Source of the DNA: Belliella calami | GTDB lineage: Bacteria; Bacteroidota; Bacteroidia; Cytophagales; Cyclobacteriaceae | Assembly (NCBI RefSeq): GCF_022549695.1 | Contig: NZ_JAKZGS010000009.1 | Coordinates: forward strand, 98,036 to 162,035 | DNA: 64,000 nucleotides | Direction: 5' to 3' | In this document: piece by piece, positions 18,069-26,785 of the stretch | Layout of the letters: the number at the start of each line of letters is the position of its first letter | How positions within the stretch are numbered: position 1 is the stretch's first letter | The notes under the pieces: model-generated | The model's database searches: none | Told to the model about the DNA's origin: nothing | The model's input: the letters and a program-made list of their open reading frames with translations, nothing else | Made by a program: the position numbers and the translations under genes

Positions 18069-19393
18069 AAAAGCCAGTGATTGATGAGAGATTGCTCGCA
18101 AATTTTTCCATAGCTCTTGAAGCAGTTATAGCAAATAGATTAAGGTCATTTTTGACTGCATTGGGGATTATATTTGGTGTAGCAGCAGTGATTGCAATGC
18201 TCGCTATTGGAAATGGGGCACAACAAGAAATATTGGAACAGATCAAGTTGGTAGGGGTCAATAATATTGTCATACAACCAATAGTAGAGCAGTTTGAGGA
18301 GAATGTAGGGGATGAATCTGACTTGGGAAAAGAAAGAAAGAAGTTTTCGCCAGGCTTAAGGTTGATTGATGTGGCATCAATAGAAAAAAACATTCCTGGC
18401 ATCGCTAGAATCAGTCCCGAAGTGGTCTTGGAAACCAACATCGTCTATGGTGGTGTCAGAAGGTCCGCCAAACTTGTTGGGATTACTCCAGCTTATTTTG
18501 ATGTTTTGGACTTCAAGCTTGATGATGGAAGATTGTTCAGTGAGGCTAACGAAATCAAAGGTGATCCTGTGTGCATTATTGGAAAAGCTGTTCAGCGCAA
18601 ATTTTTTCCAAAAGAAAATCCAATAGGTAGGAAAATCAAAAGTGGAAGTCAATGGCTGGAAATAATTGGTATTATGGAAGAGCGCTTGGTTTCAGAGCAG
18701 AGTATTTCGAAGTTGGGGATTCGGGATTTCAACATGGATGTATATATACCTATCCAAAGTATGTTGATTAGGTTTAAGAATAGAGATTTAGTAACTGGTT
18801 ATGACTTAGAATCAGATGAATCAAGTCAGAAAAATCCGAATTACCACCAAATTGATAAACTTGTAGTCCAGGTGGCAGAGAGTGAGTCGCTCAATCCTAC
18901 AGCAGAAGTAATTTCAAAACTTTTGGCAAGAAGTCATAATGGAGTAGTTGATTTTGAGATTACAATTCCCGAATTGCTTTTAAAACAACAGCAACGTACC
19001 CAAAACATATTTAATATTGTCCTTGGAGCTATTGCAGGAATATCCTTGCTGGTAGGAGGGATAGGGATTATGAATATCATGCTGGCATCAGTGATGGAAA
19101 GAATAAAAGAAATTGGCCTAAGGCTTTCGTTAGGTGCAAAAAAATCCGATATTGTTAACCAATTCCTTTTTGAGTCCATTATGATCAGTGTTTCGGGCGG
19201 TATTATTGGTGTGATATTAGGTGTGATGCTGGCTTATGCAGTGTCCATCTTTGGAGACTTCCCCACAGTAGTCTCATTTGCTTCCATCTTACTTTCCTTT
19301 GGAGTAGCTGCCACAGTTGGGTTGATATTTGGAATAGCTCCTGCCCAAAAAGCAGCAAGTCAGGATCCAATAACTTCTTTAAGATATGAATAG
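18065..19393 (+). CDS. MacB-like ABC transporter permease (FtsX family)
   Basis: 442 residues, GTG start overlapping the previous stop (GTGA). One N-terminal membrane helix (about 30-50, LRSFLTALGIIFGVAAVIAML), a large periplasmic MacB-PCD domain (about 55-290), then three C-terminal helices with the FtsX motif GGIGIMNIMLASVMERIKEIGLR. It lacks any nucleotide-binding domain, unlike E. coli MacB, so it needs a separate ATPase. None is encoded in this operon. Likely exports a peptide, macrolide-like compound or lipoprotein; the substrate is unknown. Confidence 0.9.
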   Translation: MKKPVIDERLLANFSIALEAVIANRLRSFLTALGIIFGVAAVIAMLAIGNGAQQEILEQIKLVGVNNIVIQPIVEQFEENVGDESDLGKERKKFSPGLRLIDVASIEKNIPGIARISPEVVLETNIVYGGVRRSAKLVGITPAYFDVLDFKLDDGRLFSEANEIKGDPVCIIGKAVQRKFFPKENPIGRKIKSGSQWLEIIGIMEERLVSEQSISKLGIRDFNMDVYIPIQSMLIRFKNRDLVTGYDLESDESSQKNPNYHQIDKLVVQVAESESLNPTAEVISKLLARSHNGVVDFEITIPELLLKQQQRTQNIFNIVLGAIAGISLLVGGIGIMNIMLASVMERIKEIGLRLSLGAKKSDIVNQFLFESIMISVSGGIIGVILGVMLAYAVSIFGDFPTVVSFASILLSFGVAATVGLIFGIAPAQKAASQDPITSLRYE

Positions 19394-20876
19394 AAAATTA
19401 ATTCTTTGTGCCATTTGCGTAGGGTTTTTCCTATCATCAGCCAAAAAGGCATATTCTCAACAACAACTAGAATACACCCTAGATCAAATCGTGGCAAGAG
19501 CTAAGAGTCAATCACCTGCTGCATTGAGAGCTGAAACTCAAAGGGAAAACAGATTTTGGCAGTATAGGTTGTTTAAATCTAATTATAACCCACAACTGAG
19601 GCTTGGAGGGACAATCCCAAGTTACTCCCAATCTTTCAACAATGTGACTCAGCCCGATGGTACCATTGAATTTAGGGAGGTTAGGCAAAATTTCATGGAT
19701 GTTAACTTAGGTTTGGAGCAGATAATTTCTCCGACTGGTGGGCTTTTGTCCGTGAACTCATCCACTTCTAGGTTTGATAATTTCTTGGTTACCGGTAACT
19801 CTCCACAGACAAGGTGGAGTGGCGTTCCTGTAAACATCCGATTGGAGCAGCCAATTTTTGCTTTTAATCCATTCAAATGGGATAAGAAAATTGAACCACT
19901 TGTATACGAGGAAAGTAAAAGAGAGTTTGTAGAGGAAATGGAAGGGATTAGTAGGATTGTCTCTTCTATGTTTTTTGATTATCTAGATGCTCAGATTAAC
20001 CTTGATATTGCGAGAAAGAATTTAAGTAATTTTGAAGATATTTATAAGATAGAGCAAGGCAGGTACAATATTGGGACAACTTATGAAGATAAGTTGCTCC
20101 AAGTGCGGCTTCAGGTATTGCAGGCTCAGCAGCAACTTGCACAAGCAAGATTGGATATGGAAGACCGCTCTTTAAGGTTGAAATCATACGTAGGACTCAA
20201 TGAAGCTACAGATTTGGTATTGGTAGCTCCTGCAGAAATTCCAATATTTGATGTGCCAGTGGATGAAGCTTTGGATAGAGCATATCAGAATAGATCCGAA
20301 GCCTTGGGTTTTGATAGAAGAAGATTGGAAGGTGAAGAAAGTGTCGCTAGAGCTAGGGGGCAGAGGTTTAATATGAATCTTGGAGCAAGCTATGGTTACA
20401 ACAATGCGGCATTGATGTGGGGAGATATTTATTCTAACCCTAATACCCAAGCCTTAGTTAATCTAAATGTATCGGTTCCGATTCTCGATTGGGGAAGAAA
20501 TAAAGCCCGAATGGGTCAGGCAATTGCAAACAAGAAATTGGTGGACTACACTGTCGATCAAGATATCATAAACTTTGAGCAATTGATATTTACAAAGGTA
20601 AAGAACTTCCAAATGCTCAAAGACAGAATGGAGATTACCAAACTTTCGGATGAAGTTGCCGATAAAAGATATGAAATATCACTTCAAAGATATCAGAATG
20701 GCAACGTTACCATTACTGATTTGAATATTGCACAACAAGAAAAGGATAGCAATAAAAGAGCATATATTCAATCCTTGCGAGATTATTGGACAGCATATTA
20801 TGAAATGCGTGAGTTGACACTATATGACTTTGAGAATAAAAAATTGCTTTACCTTCCTGAGGAAGTAGAAGATTAG
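19386..20876 (+). CDS. TolC-family outer-membrane efflux protein
   Basis: 496 residues with a signal peptide (about 1-24, cleavage after KAYS). Two OEP repeats with long helices are visible (about 190-275 and 380-470), the usual TolC architecture forming the outer-membrane channel and periplasmic tunnel. The start overlaps the end of the permease gene by eight bases. It completes a tripartite exporter with the adaptor and permease upstream. A hairpin terminator follows. Confidence 0.9.
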   Translation: MNRKLILCAICVGFFLSSAKKAYSQQQLEYTLDQIVARAKSQSPAALRAETQRENRFWQYRLFKSNYNPQLRLGGTIPSYSQSFNNVTQPDGTIEFREVRQNFMDVNLGLEQIISPTGGLLSVNSSTSRFDNFLVTGNSPQTRWSGVPVNIRLEQPIFAFNPFKWDKKIEPLVYEESKREFVEEMEGISRIVSSMFFDYLDAQINLDIARKNLSNFEDIYKIEQGRYNIGTTYEDKLLQVRLQVLQAQQQLAQARLDMEDRSLRLKSYVGLNEATDLVLVAPAEIPIFDVPVDEALDRAYQNRSEALGFDRRRLEGEESVARARGQRFNMNLGASYGYNNAALMWGDIYSNPNTQALVNLNVSVPILDWGRNKARMGQAIANKKLVDYTVDQDIINFEQLIFTKVKNFQMLKDRMEITKLSDEVADKRYEISLQRYQNGNVTITDLNIAQQEKDSNKRAYIQSLRDYWTAYYEMRELTLYDFENKKLLYLPEEVED

Positions 20877-20886
20877 AAAATATTAT

Positions 20887-20919
20887 AAGACCAAGATTCT
20901 TAAGATTCTTGGTCTTTTT
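20887..20919. terminator. Bidirectional hairpin terminator after tolC-like gene
   Basis: AAGACCAAGA (20887-20896) and TCTTGGTCTT (20907-20916) form a 10-bp stem with a T-run on the plus strand. It ends the efflux operon and overlaps the 3' end of the convergent ribbon-helix-helix gene. Confidence 0.8.
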
Positions 20920-21070
20920 GCTTTGGAAGCCTTTTGGCTTTTTTCAGCGCTTCATAGATTATCCATTCTATTTGACCATTCGTACTACGAAATTCATCCT
21001 CAGACCATTTTTCAACGGCTTTCATGAGTTTTTCGTCAATTCTTAGAGCAAAGGGTTTTTTAGCTGACAT
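20900..21070 (-). CDS. Arc-like ribbon-helix-helix protein
   Basis: 56 residues from the ATG at 21070 (MSAKKPFALRID); an upstream extension would run into the preceding gene. PFALRIDEKLMKAVEKWSEDEFRSTNGQIEWII has the beta-strand plus two-helix pattern of MetJ/Arc DNA-binding proteins, and the tail is basic. It is the last gene of a three-gene unit with an SPFH protein and a small membrane protein, an arrangement seen in many bacteria. It may be the autorepressor of that unit; no operator was identified. Confidence 0.8.
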   Translation of the reverse strand: MSAKKPFALRIDEKLMKAVEKWSEDEFRSTNGQIEWIIYEALKKAKRLPKQKDQES

Positions 21071-21074
21071 TACT

Positions 21075-21575
21075 TTAATTATTAATAGATAAGACCTCTT
21101 CTTCCGACTTCCACAATGCAATAATCTTCTCTATCTCCAAAGGTTTATGCGTACTGAAAGCATACTTTTTATTTTTTGTTTCCACTATAAAGATATGGTC
21201 TGAGAAATAAATGTAAGCTTTGATTTTTCTTGAAAATCTTACTCCAATACCACCATACTCAAGAATACCATCTGATTTTTTAACATAAACATTTTCTATT
21301 TCTTCTTTTTTAAACTTTGTCCACTTATTAAAGATTGGAGGATTTCTAAATGAAATGCCATAATCATCAACCCTCAGATCAAGTCTCATATTGAAGATAA
21401 GTGAAAATGCACCTATCATTATTGTTCCTATTATCAAAAGCATTTTCCCTCCATCTTCACCTAGATTTCCAGTAAAATAGAAAACAGTGAGTAAGATTAG
21501 TGTGGGCAATTCAATTAATATGATTGCCCACATAATAATGCTTCCACGAAAATCTTGCCTCTCGTTAAGGACCAT
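21075..21575 (-). CDS. Small membrane protein with PH-like domain, SPFH-linked
   Basis: 166 residues. Two membrane helices near the N-terminus (about 13-33 and 42-60), then a soluble beta-rich domain with VDDYGISFRNPP and VYVKKSDGILEYGGIGVRFS that resembles bacterial PH-like domains. Function unknown. It lies between the SPFH gene (three bases away) and the ribbon-helix-helix gene (four bases away), so the three are one transcription unit. Confidence 0.75.
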   Translation of the reverse strand: MVLNERQDFRGSIIMWAIILIELPTLILLTVFYFTGNLGEDGGKMLLIIGTIMIGAFSLIFNMRLDLRVDDYGISFRNPPIFNKWTKFKKEEIENVYVKKSDGILEYGGIGVRFSRKIKAYIYFSDHIFIVETKNKKYAFSTHKPLEIEKIIALWKSEEEVLSINN

Positions 21576-21578
21576 CTT

Positions 21579-22427
21579 CTATTGGTTCAAGGTCCCTACA
21601 TTCAAAACAGGACTAGCAGAGCGATCAGAACAAAGTACGACCATCAGGTTACTCACCATGGCAGCTTTTCTTTCTTCTTCGAATTCTATAATTCCTTTTA
21701 TTTTCAAATCTTCCAATGCCATTTCGACCATTCCTACTGCTCCGTCTACGATCTTTCTTCTTGCAGCGACAATGGCCGTAGCTTGCTGTCTTTGAAGCAT
21801 GGCGGAGGCTATTTCCTGAGAATATGCCAAATGGGAAATTCTTGCTTCTATCACTTTGATGCCGGCATGATGCAAGCGCTCAGAAATCTCGGCCTCCAAA
21901 GAATGATTGACATCTTCTACACCTGAACGCAAAGTGATTTCAGCATTTTCAGCTTCAAAGTCATCATACGGATATTTTCCTGCCATCTTTCTCACTGCAG
22001 CATCAGATTGTAGATGTATGAAATTTTCATAATCTTCTACTTCAAAAGTGGCTTTGAATGTGTCCTCTACCTGCCAAACGACAATTGTTCCGACCATTAC
22101 CGGATTACCGATTTTATCATTTACTTTCAAGGGCTTGTTTTCAAAATTCCTTACCCGAAGGGAAATTTTGTTTTTTGTCATAAATGGATTTACCCAAAAG
22201 AACCCATTTGCCTTTACAGTTCCTTTGTAAGCTCCAAACAAAATCAGTACCATGGCTTTGTTAGGTTGAAGGGTGAAGAATCCAGGGAGGATTAAAATAA
22301 ATCCTATAATTGAGAGAATAGCAGGGATTTTTGATCCGGTTGCGATAGAGAATGCTGCGGCAGGAATCAGTGCTATCGCTACCAAAACCATTAAATAGCC
22401 AGAAAGAGGTTTGATTGTTTTTTCCAT
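21579..22427 (-). CDS. SPFH/band 7 domain membrane protein
   Basis: 282 residues. Two hydrophobic segments near the N-terminus (about 10-28 and 32-55) anchor an SPFH domain: MVLILFGAYKGTVKANGFFWVNPF, the central DAAVRKMAGKYPYDD, then a helical part ERLHHAGIKVIEARISHLAYSQEIASAMLQRQQATAIVAARRKIVDGAV typical of prohibitin/flotillin-like proteins. Such proteins form membrane cages or microdomains and often associate with proteases. First gene of a unit with a PH-like membrane protein and a ribbon-helix-helix protein. Confidence 0.9.
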   Translation of the reverse strand: MEKTIKPLSGYLMVLVAIALIPAAAFSIATGSKIPAILSIIGFILILPGFFTLQPNKAMVLILFGAYKGTVKANGFFWVNPFMTKNKISLRVRNFENKPLKVNDKIGNPVMVGTIVVWQVEDTFKATFEVEDYENFIHLQSDAAVRKMAGKYPYDDFEAENAEITLRSGVEDVNHSLEAEISERLHHAGIKVIEARISHLAYSQEIASAMLQRQQATAIVAARRKIVDGAVGMVEMALEDLKIKGIIEFEEERKAAMVSNLMVVLCSDRSASPVLNVGTLNQ

Positions 22428-22602
22428 ATTGTATTGATATTAAATTGATATCATTACAATATACTTATTTTTCTAGAATAGGTTGTGTGTTCTGCCATAT
22501 TTTTTAAAACTATCGAATATCTGGTGTTACTATTTATACCGATTTTGGGAATTTTTTATTCGATAATAAGGCTATTTAAAATAAGAGGGATACAAAGGGT
22601 TT

Positions 22603-22934
22603 AAATCAATCAATAGTCCAATAAAAAGCCCCTGATTCTGATTTTAGCATTTTATAGGATCCAAATTCACCGATTATTTCCGCTTCTTTTCCGATAAGGT
22701 CGGAAGGAAAAGTATTCTCGTTCAAAAAATCTTCTTTTAGGGATATCGTATTGCTCATATCTATTTTTGACAAAGGAGGTAAGTTTGAGCTGAGCAGATT
22801 TTGATGCAAGTATCCATTCTCTCCGTCAGGTAATTTTACTCTATACCAATCTGAGGTTTTGGCCAATGCAAATACTATTGTATTGTTAGTAAGCTGTGTA
22901 ATAGTTGAAGACTGTGTATTGGGTTCTTGTCTTA
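22603..22934 (-). repeat. Direct repeat copy 1 (3' end of M23 peptidase gene)
   Basis: 332 bases matching 24999-25330 at a constant offset of 2396, with seven differences by eye (about 98 percent identity). It spans the last 108 codons, the stop and three bases beyond of the M23 peptidase gene. Both copies have the same orientation and bracket a cargo of about 2.06 kb. Confidence 0.92.
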
Positions 22935-22941
22935 CAATCAT
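22606..22941 (-). pseudogene. Detached C-terminal fragment of M23 peptidase gene
   Basis: Encodes 111 residues, of which 108 are identical to the C-terminus of the complete M23 peptidase at 25002-26309 (SH3-type region from RQEPNTQSS to FYWTID). Only the first three residues differ, because the reading frame happens to meet an ATG outside the repeat. It has no signal peptide and no catalytic domain, so it is probably not a functional gene. All seven base differences from the full-length copy are silent. Confidence 0.85.
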
Positions 22942-23058
22942 ATTTAATTTACGTCTTAAATATTACTTAAAAATGGTTAAATATTGTATTTTGTTGAAAT
23001 GTTCATATTTAAATATTTTTTTTAAATAAACTAATTAACTATCGCTTTAAAAATTAGG

Positions 23059-23090
<32 letters not shown>

Positions 23091-23106
23091 GAAAAAAAAT
23101 TGTTTT

Positions 23107-24165
23107 ATGAAAAAATCTAACATTCTAAAATTTTTGATTTACCCAATAATAGTTATTGGTTGTAATTCTACATTAGAGGAACAAACACTAGTTCCTATTG
23201 ACTCGACATTTGAAATGGTTGGTCAAACTTTGAAATTTAGTTCTCTTGAAGATTACGAAAATTATTTTGAGAATTCAGAAAAAGTTGACTTACCTGTTTT
23301 TCAAAGTTTGAAGTCTGTTTTCAACAGTAACCCTTCTAAAAGTGAATATTTAGGAAGGTTAAGTAAATCTGGCATAGAGAATTTGGAAGAGTTTAAAGAC
23401 TCTAAAATTCTTGAATTGCTAGATGAAAATGGATTTGTAATCATCCATGATTATTTAATCCAATTGGATTTTGAAAATGGCGAAGCGTACGTAACTAAGG
23501 ATCTTTCATTGAGAGAGAAAATTTTAAACCGAGATTTTAATAATCTCGATATTAATAAATTTAGTTTTGAAGATGATGTGCTTGGAATTCTATTTGGAGA
23601 AGATGAAGTGAAAAATGAAACTAACTCCTATATTGATGAGTTAGTTGTAAATGAAAATTTACGGATATCCTCTGGAGGGTGTCCTGGTTCATATCCTCCA
23701 GGTTCTTCTTTTCCTTCTATGGTAGGGAGTGGTTGTGATAGTAAGAAATGTGAATTTACGAGTATTTGGCAAGAGGGAAATTGGGAATTCAAAGCTGAAG
23801 CAAAACATGTATATCAAGCAGCAGCTGTTTATTTTAGGCTTAAAACTGAAGTTGCTCAATATAGAAGATCCATTGGAGGTGGAAGTTGGAGCAATTATGG
23901 AAGTGATAATATGAAAATAACCTATTGGGGTAGTTTTACTCCTAAAAACCGATCATGGCGTCCATTAAGTGGTTGTTATGATGAGTGTCAAGGTTGTTGG
24001 CCTCCACCTGCAAATAAACAAAAGGTTCAGAGAGTTTATCATGAAGCAGGTAGACGCTTGACTCAGTACAATTTATATGGTATAATTGACGTTTTCCTAG
24101 GAGGAGGAAATTATGGAAGTGGTTATCATGATACTTTTCAATTGTTCAATATTAAAAGAGACTAA
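23107..24165 (+). CDS. Uncharacterised cargo lipoprotein with Cys/Gly/Trp-rich C-terminal region
   Basis: 352 residues from ATG 23107 (a TTG at 23089 is inside the end of the T tract and unlikely). Lipobox IVIGC at about residue 20. Residues 25-190 are acidic and helical; after about 195 the character changes to a Gly/Cys/Trp-rich domain (GGCPGSYPPGS, CDSKKCEF, CYDECQGCWPPP) with at least seven cysteines and a basic helix (VYHEAGRRLTQYN). No family recognised. The cysteines suggest disulfides in the periplasm or outside. It lies within the duplication-bounded cassette, three bases before the next cargo gene. Confidence 0.75.
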   Translation: MKKSNILKFLIYPIIVIGCNSTLEEQTLVPIDSTFEMVGQTLKFSSLEDYENYFENSEKVDLPVFQSLKSVFNSNPSKSEYLGRLSKSGIENLEEFKDSKILELLDENGFVIIHDYLIQLDFENGEAYVTKDLSLREKILNRDFNNLDINKFSFEDDVLGILFGEDEVKNETNSYIDELVVNENLRISSGGCPGSYPPGSSFPSMVGSGCDSKKCEFTSIWQEGNWEFKAEAKHVYQAAAVYFRLKTEVAQYRRSIGGGSWSNYGSDNMKITYWGSFTPKNRSWRPLSGCYDECQGCWPPPANKQKVQRVYHEAGRRLTQYNLYGIIDVFLGGGNYGSGYHDTFQLFNIKRD

Positions 24166-24168
24166 TCG

Positions 24169-24921
24169 ATGAATTTCACAAAAATTTTGTTTATCCTAGG
24201 TTTTATATTTTTGATGTCCTTCCAAACCAAAGCTCAAAGTAGATTTGCAATTGGGGTACAAGGAGGTGTATCAAGATTGTCTTCTGAGACGATAGCAGTA
24301 TCAGACCAACTCAATGGATTCAATGCGATTGGAAGCGAAGATGCAAATGTCTTTATATTTTCCAGGTATTATTTCCTGTCAAATTGGAGCGCTAGATTTG
24401 GAATAGGGGTTATGGGATTAAGTACTGCTCATCAATTCGAAAACTCTAAGTTTGGAAGGATAAATAATGGAGTTAACGGTCAATTTCTGTTGAGTATAGA
24501 TAGGTTTATTCCTTTTGGTTCTAGTAATTGGGGAGGTTTGGTTTCTTTAGGCCTGAATGGTGTTTATCTAGGTGAAAGCGCAGGTGAAATCAGAAGGATA
24601 ACAAGTGAAGAAGGTGCTAGGATCGGGGCACATTTAATTCCAGATGTAAATGGAAATGTAGGTTCAATTATGGGGCATGATGTTGAATACTTTACAAGAG
24701 ATAGTGAAATCCTTGTTCATCTTAGACCTGAAGTAGGGATATATCGTAAGTTTGATAGGCAAATATTAGGTTTATCTTTTGTCTATGGTCATGCAATAGG
24801 GAAACCACTTTATAAAAATGATTTCAATAGAATTTCTCTACATCAGCAAGATTTTTCTAGTAAGCATCAGTTTAGCGGTTCTTTCGTTGCAGTTCAAGTT
24901 GGATATGAATTCCAGTTTTAG
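24169..24921 (+). CDS. Putative outer-membrane beta-barrel protein (cargo)
   Basis: 250 residues with a clear signal peptide (about 1-22, cleavage near TKAQS). The rest alternates short beta strands with Gly/Ser turns, and the last strand ends VQVGYEFQF with a terminal aromatic residue, as in outer-membrane barrels. No specific family recognised. It follows the cargo lipoprotein by three bases, so the two are probably an operon whose products meet at the outer membrane. A strong terminator follows at 24932. Confidence 0.75.
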   Translation: MNFTKILFILGFIFLMSFQTKAQSRFAIGVQGGVSRLSSETIAVSDQLNGFNAIGSEDANVFIFSRYYFLSNWSARFGIGVMGLSTAHQFENSKFGRINNGVNGQFLLSIDRFIPFGSSNWGGLVSLGLNGVYLGESAGEIRRITSEEGARIGAHLIPDVNGNVGSIMGHDVEYFTRDSEILVHLRPEVGIYRKFDRQILGLSFVYGHAIGKPLYKNDFNRISLHQQDFSSKHQFSGSFVAVQVGYEFQF

Positions 24922-24931
24922 TAGATAATTT

Positions 24932-24967
24932 ACCTTTGGGTTTCTTAACCGAATCCCAAAGGTATTT
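24932..24967. terminator. Terminator between convergent cargo and M23 genes
   Basis: ACCTTTGGG (24932-24940) pairs perfectly with CCCAAAGGT (24955-24963), followed by ATTTCTT. It lies just inside the cargo, 36 bases before the second direct repeat, and would stop transcription from the cargo operon into the M23 gene. Confidence 0.8.
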
Positions 24968-24998
24968 CTTCAAAAATTGATACTTTTCTTTGTACTCA

Positions 24999-25330
24999 AA
25001 ATCAATCAATAGTCCAATAAAAAGCCCCTGATTCTGATTTTAGCATTTTGTAGGATCCAAATTCACCGATTATTTCCGCTTCTTTTCCGATAAGGTCGGA
25101 AGGAAAAGTATTCTCATTCAAAAAATCTTCTTTTAGGGATATAGTATTGCTCATGTCTATTTTTGACAAAGGGGGTAAGTTTGAGCTGAGCAGATTTTGA
25201 TGCAAGTATCCATTCTCTCCGTCAGGTAATTTTACTCTATACCAATCTGAGGTTTTAGCCAATGCAAATACTATTGTATTGTTGGTAAGCTGTGTAATAG
25301 TTGAAGACTGTGTATTGGGTTCTTGTCTTA
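24999..25330 (-). repeat. Direct repeat copy 2 (3' end of complete M23 gene)
   Basis: Partner of 22603-22934. This copy is continuous with the rest of the M23 peptidase gene. Recombination between the two repeats would remove exactly 2396 bases including both cargo genes and leave an intact M23 gene. Confidence 0.92.
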
Positions 25331-26309
25331 AGTTGGCTTTTGGGACGATGATTTTGTGAGGGCCTCCCAAATCAATGCTGTCCGAAAAGTTTGGTTCGGC
25401 AAGTTCTTTGGCACTTGCCAAAAATGGTAAAGGATCAACAGCTCCTCTTCCAGATTTGTAAATACCAAAATGCAAATGTGGAGGTGTTGTAATGGCGTTC
25501 CCAGTGTTTCCGACCAAACCAAGTGTGTCTCCAGGTTTGATTTTTTGACCTATACTGACCAATTGGCTGTCAAGGTGAGCAAAGTAATAGGAATACCCAC
25601 TTGCAGCAATGCTTACTGTTTTGCCTCCTAACCGATTACTCCCGACTCGGGAAACCCTCCCTTCCGTCACGGCAACCACAGGGGTGCCTCTTGGGGCAAA
25701 AACATCCACTCCTTCATGTTTTCTCGCCCCACCATCTCTTGCCACACCAAAGAAGCTACCGATTGATTGGTGGTTTTTTCCTTCTATAGGAAATGCAAGG
25801 GAAGCATTGTAGGTTACTGCAATTTGAATGATGCCGCCACGAAACAATTCTGGCTGAACTCTAACACCATGAATCCCTGATTTGGTGACTTTGTATTTGA
25901 TCGAATGCTGCTCTTTTGCAAAGTGAATATTTTTCTGACTTTCATCTGTTTTTTCAAAAACATCAATAAAGACCATTCCGCTTTGTTGAGAAATCTGTTC
26001 TACCTTTATTTCAATTTCTTGACCTTCTGTTACACTGTATTCCAAAAAAACAGCTTGTGGATTTGCGTTCTCAAATCGGGTAACTTCCTGGTAGGGCAAT
26101 GAAATGGAAGAAGGGTTTAAGAGTGCTTTTTCTCCAGCTTCAATCCAATCTTTTCCCAATGCATAGCTTTCCATTCCAGCATTCTTCAGACTGTTTTCAT
26201 AATCCTTATAGGGGCTTGAAGAGCCTAGAAGCTTGTCTATTTTGGTACCATTACAAGAAAATAACAGTGCGGAAAATATTAGGAGAAGGGCTGTGGATAT
26301 GGTTTTCAT
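25002..26309 (-). CDS. M23 family metallopeptidase lipoprotein with SH3-type C-terminus
   Basis: 435 residues with lipobox LLFSC at about residue 19, so a lipoprotein facing the periplasm. Residues about 190-300 are a LytM/M23 zinc peptidase domain: HEGVDVFAPRGTP carries the HxxxD ligands and HLHFG the HxH pair, with a further FAHLDS. These enzymes cut peptidoglycan cross-bridges. The C-terminal 110 residues hold an SH3-like wall-binding region (LRQEPNTQSSTITQL, WYRVKLPDGENGYLH). The 3' end of this gene is duplicated 2.4 kb away, bracketing an inserted cargo. Confidence 0.92.
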   Translation of the reverse strand: MKTISTALLLIFSALLFSCNGTKIDKLLGSSSPYKDYENSLKNAGMESYALGKDWIEAGEKALLNPSSISLPYQEVTRFENANPQAVFLEYSVTEGQEIEIKVEQISQQSGMVFIDVFEKTDESQKNIHFAKEQHSIKYKVTKSGIHGVRVQPELFRGGIIQIAVTYNASLAFPIEGKNHQSIGSFFGVARDGGARKHEGVDVFAPRGTPVVAVTEGRVSRVGSNRLGGKTVSIAASGYSYYFAHLDSQLVSIGQKIKPGDTLGLVGNTGNAITTPPHLHFGIYKSGRGAVDPLPFLASAKELAEPNFSDSIDLGGPHKIIVPKANLRQEPNTQSSTITQLTNNTIVFALAKTSDWYRVKLPDGENGYLHQNLLSSNLPPLSKIDMSNTISLKEDFLNENTFPSDLIGKEAEIIGEFGSYKMLKSESGAFYWTID

Positions 26310-26353
26310 AGTCGTAAATGATCAATAACCATGCTTACAATACATTTGACTAA

Positions 26354-26581
26354 TTTTTATATCATTCGATTACCTGTGAAGATATCATACTTCCTGTGGA
26401 GAATTATGCTGATGCAATCAAGCATTTAGAAAACTCTTTGTCTAAAGGAGATCACTATTTCAATCAGTTTTTGGCAGACATGATTTATGATAAGATAGGG
26501 GATAATGATAAGGCCAGGTTTTATGGACAAAACGCTTTGAATAATTATCCAAAGCATTGGGTTGAGAAGAAAGAAAATTGA
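26354..26581 (+). pseudogene. TPR-protein tail fragment
   Basis: Open frame without a convincing start (GTG at 26396 at best). NYADAIKHLENSLSKGDHYFNQFLADMIYDKIGDNDKARFYGQNAL reads as one and a half tetratricopeptide repeats, followed by a short end. The N-terminal part of any parent gene is missing; the frame is closed by a stop at 26351. Probably a remnant, possibly a very small gene. Confidence 0.45.
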
Positions 26582-26637
26582 TAGATGAGCTGCTTAAAAC
26601 TCAGTTTTCGTTGGACTAACTTCTAAAGCAAAAAATA

Positions 26638-26684
26638 ACCCTGCATGAAAAATAAAATCTTTCATGCAGGGTCTGCTTTTTTGT
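26638..26684. terminator. Hairpin terminator (bidirectional)
   Basis: ACCCTGCATGAAA (26638-26650) pairs with TTTCATGCAGGGT (26660-26672), followed by a T-run. It lies between the TPR fragment and fabG and could serve both directions. The bases after it up to fabG (26700-26785) are a low-complexity run of ATTC/CAATCTA words, similar in style to 44390-44480 and 63840-63880. Confidence 0.8.
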
Positions 26685-26785
26685 ATTTCATAATTCGTAG
26701 TTCGGAATTCAATATTCAACATTTTAAATTTCGAAAACCGAAGAGTTCAATCAGAATTCTACAATCTACAATCTAAATTCTATAA

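Noticed and set aside
22606..22941. Annotating the detached peptidase end as a separate small gene
   Set aside because: It has no signal peptide or catalytic domain and its start codon lies outside the repeat by chance.
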